From Acidaminobacter sp. JC074 (GTDB taxonomy: Bacteria > Bacillota > Clostridia > Peptostreptococcales > Acidaminobacteraceae), in assembly GCF_022496765.1 (NCBI RefSeq), contig NZ_VANV01000003.1, positions 86,001-150,000 of the forward strand: a stretch of DNA of 64,000 nt, written 5' to 3'. Positions 60,131 through 64,000 of this stretch are shown here, piece by piece (the stretch's first letter is position 1; every line of letters begins with the position of its first letter). The translations under genes and the position numbers were made by a program. The notes beneath the pieces are model-generated. The model had not been told where the DNA came from. It did not search any database and saw nothing but the letters and a program-made list of their open reading frames with translations.

Positions 60131-60496
60131 ATGTCAAATATAATTAGAAAAGATGTCAATCAGGACTGGGCACATGCTGGAGTGATTGAAGCTGGCAATA
60201 TGGTTTTTGTAGGTTACTGTGTCGGCAATACCGGACAATCTATAGAAAATCAAATAGAAGGTGCTTTTGATCATTTAGAAGAGAGACTTGAATTGGTCGG
60301 TCTGACATTAGAATCGGTGGTACAAATGGACTGTCTATTTAGGGATATTTGGCATATTCCATTGATGGAAGAAGTCATCAAAGAACGCTTTAATGGCAAA
60401 TATCCAGTGAGGAAATCTATTCAAACAGAGTTTGCTCATGCAGGAGGACCAAATGGACTTTTATTTCAATTAGACGCCATCGCATTTAAAGGTTAA
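60131..60496 (+). CDS. ridA: RidA/YjgF-family protein
   Basis: A 121-residue RidA-family protein. Characteristic parts are the N-terminal GVIEAGNMVFVGY, the middle ENQIEGAFDHLEERLE and the C-terminal YPVRKSIQTE with the conserved Arg that binds the imine substrate's carboxylate in RidA. The usual terminal EIEAIA reads QLDAIA. RidA deaminates reactive enamine/imine intermediates from PLP enzymes. GGAGG precedes the ATG. Single gene with its own promoter and terminator. Confidence 0.9.
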   Translation: MSNIIRKDVNQDWAHAGVIEAGNMVFVGYCVGNTGQSIENQIEGAFDHLEERLELVGLTLESVVQMDCLFRDIWHIPLMEEVIKERFNGKYPVRKSIQTEFAHAGGPNGLLFQLDAIAFKG

Positions 60497-60499
60497 AAA

Positions 60500-60522
60500 T
60501 ATCCCTATCTCATGATAGGGAT
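60500..60522. terminator. Bidirectional terminator between ridA and the next gene
   Basis: ATCCCTATC-tcat-GATAGGGAT with A run before and T-rich after. Confidence 0.7.
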
Positions 60523-60527
60523 TAGCT

Positions 60528-60749
60528 TTAATCGTAATTTTCGTATTTGTAACGGTTGTATTCAGTAGAACCGTCATTGTACTTTATTTCACTAGGATCA
60601 CCAAGTAGGGCAATAACCAGTAAAGCCCAAAAACCGAATATTAAGCCAGCTATAAACCAACCGCCACTGGATCGGTGTTTGTTTCTTGCCACTGTAGAAC
60701 ATGCCGATGCAATAACCAGTGATACAACTATACCCACAATAAAACCCAT
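60528..60749 (-). CDS. Small two-helix membrane protein, unknown
   Basis: A 73-residue protein with helices near 3-20 and 29-48 (GGWFIAGLIFGFWALLVIALLG) and a Tyr/Asn-rich tail. AGGAGG precedes the ATG. Similar small proteins are common in Firmicutes genomes but have no assigned role. It lies after the ATP-grasp cluster in the same direction, with a 56-base gap. Confidence 0.65.
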   Translation of the reverse strand: MGFIVGIVVSLVIASACSTVARNKHRSSGGWFIAGLIFGFWALLVIALLGDPSEIKYNDGSTEYNRYKYENYD

Positions 60750-60805
60750 ATTAACCTCCTAATACTTAACTCAATTATAAGCACAATAGGAAATTATTTC
60801 AAGTT

Positions 60806-61561
60806 TTATGATTTTACTTTTAACTTGTCTGCAATTAGCCTTATATAATCTTTGACGATGTTTTTATCTGTAAGGTTATAAAGCATCTTTGCACCTACTG
60901 GATCTTCAATTTCATTTAAGACAAGTTTGTCATCCTTGAATAAGAAATCAATCCCTCCATAGAAAATCGGAAGTCTATCCAGTACTTTGTAGACAATTTC
61001 AGTTTCCTCTTGTGACAGTGTATAGAGTTCAGCCTTTCCTCCAAGAGAATAGTTGGACTTGAAGTTGTCCTCACATCTTCTTAATACTGCTTCATAGATT
61101 TGATTGTCTAGTATGTAAACTCTTAAATCCTTACCAGGTGTCGCCATTTCCTGAGCGACATAGTCATCAGAAAAGTTACTTTTTTCCTTTACTAAATGAA
61201 CGTCATCCCCACCATGACCATACCTCGATTTGATAATAATCGGGTATATGGTGTTAGAACTTACGAGCCAAGTTTTCATCATGGGTACGATACCTTTAAA
61301 TGTTTGATAAGTCAGCCACTTATCATTGGCAACTTTGGTCACCTCTGGGTCATTAAAGTGGATGCAGTCGTATTTCACGCTAAGCTCATAAAACCTAGAC
61401 CTGTTAATTATAAAGTCAGGGGTTTTATCTGGTAATGAATTCTGTGTAACAAGATACAGGTCAAGACCTTGAGCTTTAGCCTCATCAATAAGCCAATTGA
61501 TAAAGTTTCTATTGGTTGACCTGTCCACATCTTTTTGGTCGTAGATAAGATAACCTCTCAT
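60806..61561 (-). CDS. ATP-grasp ligase-like protein 3 (RimK-type)
   Basis: A 251-residue ATP-grasp protein, the last and shortest of three tandem paralogues. It retains a pre-grasp region (RGYLIYDQKDVDRSTNRNFINWLIDEAKAQG), a lysine in PIIIKSRYGHGGDDVHLV, the LRVYILDNQIYEAVLRR strands and KLVLNEIEDPVG. In the metal site the usual E-x-N reads EIE, so the conserved Asn is lost. That could alter or abolish activity. The start codon overlaps the stop of the previous gene (ATGA). Product unknown. Confidence 0.82.
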   Translation of the reverse strand: MRGYLIYDQKDVDRSTNRNFINWLIDEAKAQGLDLYLVTQNSLPDKTPDFIINRSRFYELSVKYDCIHFNDPEVTKVANDKWLTYQTFKGIVPMMKTWLVSSNTIYPIIIKSRYGHGGDDVHLVKEKSNFSDDYVAQEMATPGKDLRVYILDNQIYEAVLRRCEDNFKSNYSLGGKAELYTLSQEETEIVYKVLDRLPIFYGGIDFLFKDDKLVLNEIEDPVGAKMLYNLTDKNIVKDYIRLIADKLKVKS

Positions 61562-62445
61562 GACATGTCCCTTATGATATACTCTATGATGTCTTTTGAC
61601 ACATCTATGCCTGTACATTCATAGATGCTCTTAAAGTGCGGGTTACCGTTTATCTCACAAAGAACGGGACCCTTGTCTCCGAATAGTAGGTCCACACCTG
61701 AAAAGTCTAAGTTGAGCAGTTGACTGCATTTGATAGCAAGTGCTTCTTCTTCAGGAGTAGGTGTATAGGCTTTTGCTTTACCACCATTGGTAATATTGGC
61801 TCTAAAGTCACTCTCAGAAACTCTCATCATAGAAGTTATAACTTTATCACCTACAACATTAAGTCTAATGTCTTTACCGTGACTGCTTTTAATATATTCT
61901 TGAAAAAGATGCGGTTTGTTACCAATCGACTTAACTGTTTCTAAGAGCTCTAATCTATCATTTACCATGTATACTTGAGCGCCGAATGAACCATACGCTT
62001 CTTTGATGATCATAGGAAAACCAAGCATTTCAATGATCTGATCATAGATGGTAAACTCAGTGATTTGACAGTTAGAAAAGACCATAGGTGCAATCACTGT
62101 TTTAGGAACACTGATACCGTGACCTGCAAGAAACTTTGTCATTAAGACCTTATTGTCACAGGCATGAATCCCTTCTGCATGGTTGTAAACTTTGATATTC
62201 ATCAGCTCAAAGTGTCTAGCGAGAGGGATATCCTTGTCCCAAGAAATCACAAAATCAGGTAGTGTCGTTTCTGACATATGTTTGAGTTGTGGAACTGATT
62301 CATTGTCGAAGTAGAAGAGGATATCACTGTTCTTTACAGGTATCATCTCAATATCATAATCTTTTGCTGTATTTTGTAACCACTCTACCAGTTCATAGAT
62401 CTTATCTGATTTTAGGTTACCGTTGTATATGATCCATCCTAACAT
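61558..62445 (-). CDS. ATP-grasp ligase-like protein 2 (RimK-type)
   Basis: A 295-residue ATP-grasp enzyme: N-terminal pre-grasp domain (about 1-110), ATP-binding part with LGFPMIIKEAYGSFGAQVYMV (Lys and Gly-rich loop), DIRLNVVGDKVITSMMRV, and the metal site LDFSGVDLLFGDKGPVLCEINGNPHF with E-x-N intact. RimK-like enzymes form amide bonds by carboxyl phosphate chemistry, adding glutamate or related amino acids to a target. GGAGA precedes the ATG, inside the end of the upstream gene. Target unknown. Confidence 0.87.
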   Translation of the reverse strand: MLGWIIYNGNLKSDKIYELVEWLQNTAKDYDIEMIPVKNSDILFYFDNESVPQLKHMSETTLPDFVISWDKDIPLARHFELMNIKVYNHAEGIHACDNKVLMTKFLAGHGISVPKTVIAPMVFSNCQITEFTIYDQIIEMLGFPMIIKEAYGSFGAQVYMVNDRLELLETVKSIGNKPHLFQEYIKSSHGKDIRLNVVGDKVITSMMRVSESDFRANITNGGKAKAYTPTPEEEALAIKCSQLLNLDFSGVDLLFGDKGPVLCEINGNPHFKSIYECTGIDVSKDIIEYIIRDMS

Positions 62446-63290
62446 GATTGTCTCCTTAAATAATCCATCATTGCATAAGGTATGTTAAACTTTGAAGTTA
62501 GACCGACAGTCCTAAAGCCTGGTACGCCATTGACTTCACATACAGTATAACCATTCTCCGTAAAAAGAATGTCTACACCTGAAAAGTCTAAACCTAAAGC
62601 TTTTGTTGAATCAATGGCCAGTTTTTTGACGATTTCATCAGGCTCATAGTTTTCAGCATAACCACCTTGGGAGAAGTTTGATTTAAAGCCGGAATGAGAC
62701 TTTCTTAAAACGGAAGTGACTGCCTCGTCTCCAATTACATGAACTCTGATATCTTTACCAAAGGAAGCTTTTATGTATTCTTGAAAGATTGGATGATCAC
62801 ATTCATCTACAGCCTGATAAAACTCTTTTTCATCATTGATTAAATAAACATGCTCACCCTTAGCACCGTATATGTCTTTGATGATGAAAGGTAGCTTCAA
62901 GATTTTTTCAATGTCCTCAAAAGTGACTGGATGTTCCGAAAATAACGTTCTTGGAGAAGGGATGCCATGTTTGGAAAGCTCTTGATGTGTTGTCCATTTA
63001 TCATGACAGTTTCTCATAGCCTGACTAGAATTAAAGACTGGTAGACCTGCAAGTTCTAGTTGTTTTAAAAGGTGGAGGTCATAACATCTTGTTAAGACAA
63101 GGTCAGGATAATCTTGTAACTCCCCCTTGTAGTAAATATTAAGTTTATCAGAGGCTTCTATAATAATATCTTCAGCAAATAAAACCTCTGCATCAAAACC
63201 ACAAGCATTTGCTTCATCAACCATCCATGAGATGGCATTATTTTTATTTGGATTCAAAACAACTTTTGAATAAATTATCCACAATTTCAT
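62439..63290 (-). CDS. ATP-grasp ligase-like protein 1 (RimK-type)
   Basis: A 283-residue ATP-grasp enzyme, first of three. Pre-grasp region KLWIIYSKVVLNPNKNNAIS; ATP region LKLPFIIKDIYGAKGEHVYLI; DIRVHVIGDEAVTSVLRKS; and metal site FSGVDILFTENGYTVCEVNG with E-x-N intact. AAGGAG sets ATG 63290; an upstream in-frame ATG has no ribosome site. It overlaps gene 2 by seven bases. The three products share about the same layout and strings such as LDFSGVDILF/LLF, so they arose by duplication. Divergent from a cyclic-nucleotide-fold protein. Confidence 0.87.
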   Translation of the reverse strand: MKLWIIYSKVVLNPNKNNAISWMVDEANACGFDAEVLFAEDIIIEASDKLNIYYKGELQDYPDLVLTRCYDLHLLKQLELAGLPVFNSSQAMRNCHDKWTTHQELSKHGIPSPRTLFSEHPVTFEDIEKILKLPFIIKDIYGAKGEHVYLINDEKEFYQAVDECDHPIFQEYIKASFGKDIRVHVIGDEAVTSVLRKSHSGFKSNFSQGGYAENYEPDEIVKKLAIDSTKALGLDFSGVDILFTENGYTVCEVNGVPGFRTVGLTSKFNIPYAMMDYLRRQSC

Positions 63291-63391
63291 TTTAACTCCT
63301 TGTATATGTTTGAGTTGATTTTCTCTGGGTATTTGTGTTATGAGCATACCATTTTTAGAAGAAAATTAATAGACTGAAAGGAGGAATTTTA

Positions 63392-63742
63392 ATGGCAGAT
63401 AGTTTCATTCAAGTGAGTGAACCTATAGACTACAAAGCACATCAACATTTGTTTATTCATAAAAACCAACATAAAATGTTTTGTCTTTTAAAGGGCAAGT
63501 TGAAAATGATAAATGGAGAGAAAGTATTGTCTGGCGGTGACGCCTTTGGTTTAGAGCATATTTTAAATCTAGAGCCAATTGAGGAAGATTTTGAAGTCTT
63601 AGAAGATGCAACAATCATAGCGATAGAAACAATGATGATGCATGAACCTAAGATTATGAACGGTATCATCAACAACATTGTTGACTATATTAGAGAAGTG
63701 AGAGAAAAACTCCTAAAAGGAACCACATCATGCAGGCCATGA
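63392..63742 (+). CDS. Stand-alone cyclic-nucleotide-binding-fold (Crp-like beta-roll) protein
   Basis: A 116-residue protein that looks like the beta-roll of Crp (HLFIHKNQHKMFCLLKGKLKMING then LSGGDAFGLEHIL) plus a C-terminal helix, but without any DNA-binding domain. The phosphate-binding Arg/Ser of cAMP sites is not visible, so the ligand is unknown. AAAGGAGG precedes the ATG. It is divergent from the ATP-grasp cluster, so could be an allosteric partner. Its stop codon lies inside the terminator stem. Confidence 0.65.
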   Translation: MADSFIQVSEPIDYKAHQHLFIHKNQHKMFCLLKGKLKMINGEKVLSGGDAFGLEHILNLEPIEEDFEVLEDATIIAIETMMMHEPKIMNGIINNIVDYIREVREKLLKGTTSCRP

Positions 63743-63757
63743 TGTGGCTATTTTTTA
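63721..63757. terminator. Bidirectional terminator at the right end
   Basis: ACCACATCATG / CATGATGTGGCT around CAGGC, with a T run on +; the minus-strand AEC gene ends here too. Confidence 0.8.
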
Positions 63758-64000
63758 GTATAGATACCCTAGTACAGATAAACCGATGATATAAGTTATA
63801 AGAGAAAACGCTGTGGTCATTATAACGATGTTTGCAGCAAGGGCTGCATTGTTGTTCATGGCTTTTGCCATTATAAATGAACTGATGGCAGAAGGTGATC
63901 CGAATAACATAAAAATGGTTACTGTTTCCACATAGTCAAAACCTAGTAGATAAGCTCCGCTCGTTGCGATAAGTGGAAAGACCACTATTTTCAAAAGGAC
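63755..64000 (-). CDS. AEC-family transporter, C-terminus (truncated by the window end)
   Basis: The last 81 or so residues of a membrane transporter: PLIATSGAYLLGFDYVETVTIFMLFGSPSAISSFIMAKAMNN is the C-terminal helical repeat of auxin-efflux-carrier-type (AEC) transporters, including the crossing GSPSAISSF segment. The reading frame continues past base 64000, so the start is not visible. The family exports or imports organic acids such as malate. The substrate is unknown. Confidence 0.85.
   Translation of the reverse strand, partial: VLLKIVVFPLIATSGAYLLGFDYVETVTIFMLFGSPSAISSFIMAKAMNNNAALAANIVIMTTAFSLITYIIGLSVLGYLY

Overview
The window looks like chromosome from a low-GC (AT-rich), motile, selenocysteine-using Gram-positive bacterium, most likely a member of the Clostridia. 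The reasons are strong Shine-Dalgarno sites, short T-rich terminators, class B sortase and an LPxTG-like protein, a GerMN-domain protein, a YjfB-like protein and a chemoreceptor. It also has selA-selB, a tRNA-Sec gene, and three genes with an in-frame UGA inside a redox motif. I cannot name the species.

Layout. 0-7 kb: an M16C presequence-type protease, a micro-operon of two tiny basic peptides, then an Fe-S/FMN membrane electron-transfer protein with its own two-component system. 7-13.6 kb: an accessory stretch of small membrane proteins and lipoproteins, a YefM-YoeB toxin-antitoxin pair and two frameshifted pseudogenes. 13.7-20 kb: selA-selB and a WalRK-like two-component system with a GerMN protein. 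20-31 kb: a lipoprotein hydrolase, a Sec-glutaredoxin-like protein, an HD-GYP protein, RarD, an MMPL/RND exporter, a GNAT protein, an M28 peptidase, an IS200/IS605-like non-autonomous element, a cell-wall amidase and a Sec-containing ArsC/Spx-like protein. 31-37 kb: a chemoreceptor, a Sec-containing DsbA/FrnE-like protein, a nucleotidyltransferase, and a Crp/Fnr regulator divergent from a paired YdcZ-type transporter.

37-43 kb is the most distinctive part. A class B sortase diverges from a three-FAS1-domain wall protein across a candidate Fur box. The wall-protein gene is followed by an XRE regulator fused to a B12-binding module with the W-x9-EH motif of CarH/LitR photoreceptors. Next comes a cystine-type ABC transporter operon preceded by a 24-codon leader peptide containing five Cys codons, with mutually exclusive antiterminator and terminator hairpins. 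This looks like cysteine-controlled transcription attenuation.

43-55 kb: a SulP permease, an SLH-CAP protein, tRNA-Sec, an S41 peptidase, bL25, a GntR (YtrA-like)/ABC cassette and a HelD-like helicase. 55-60 kb: an apparent extracytoplasmic methionine sulfoxide repair operon (CcdA, a Met/Asp-rich thioredoxin, membrane-anchored MsrAB) followed by a YesN/YesM-type two-component system. 60-64 kb: RidA under a promoter overlapping a LexA-like box, three tandem overlapping ATP-grasp ligase paralogues divergent from a lone cyclic-nucleotide-fold protein, and the C-terminus of an AEC transporter at the window edge.

Redox chemistry recurs: Sec insertion machinery, three Sec oxidoreductases, Msr repair, cystine import and flavin/Fe-S electron transfer. 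No CRISPR array, rRNA gene, prophage or intact transposase was seen. selD is not in the window. All family calls are from reading motifs; no database search was run.
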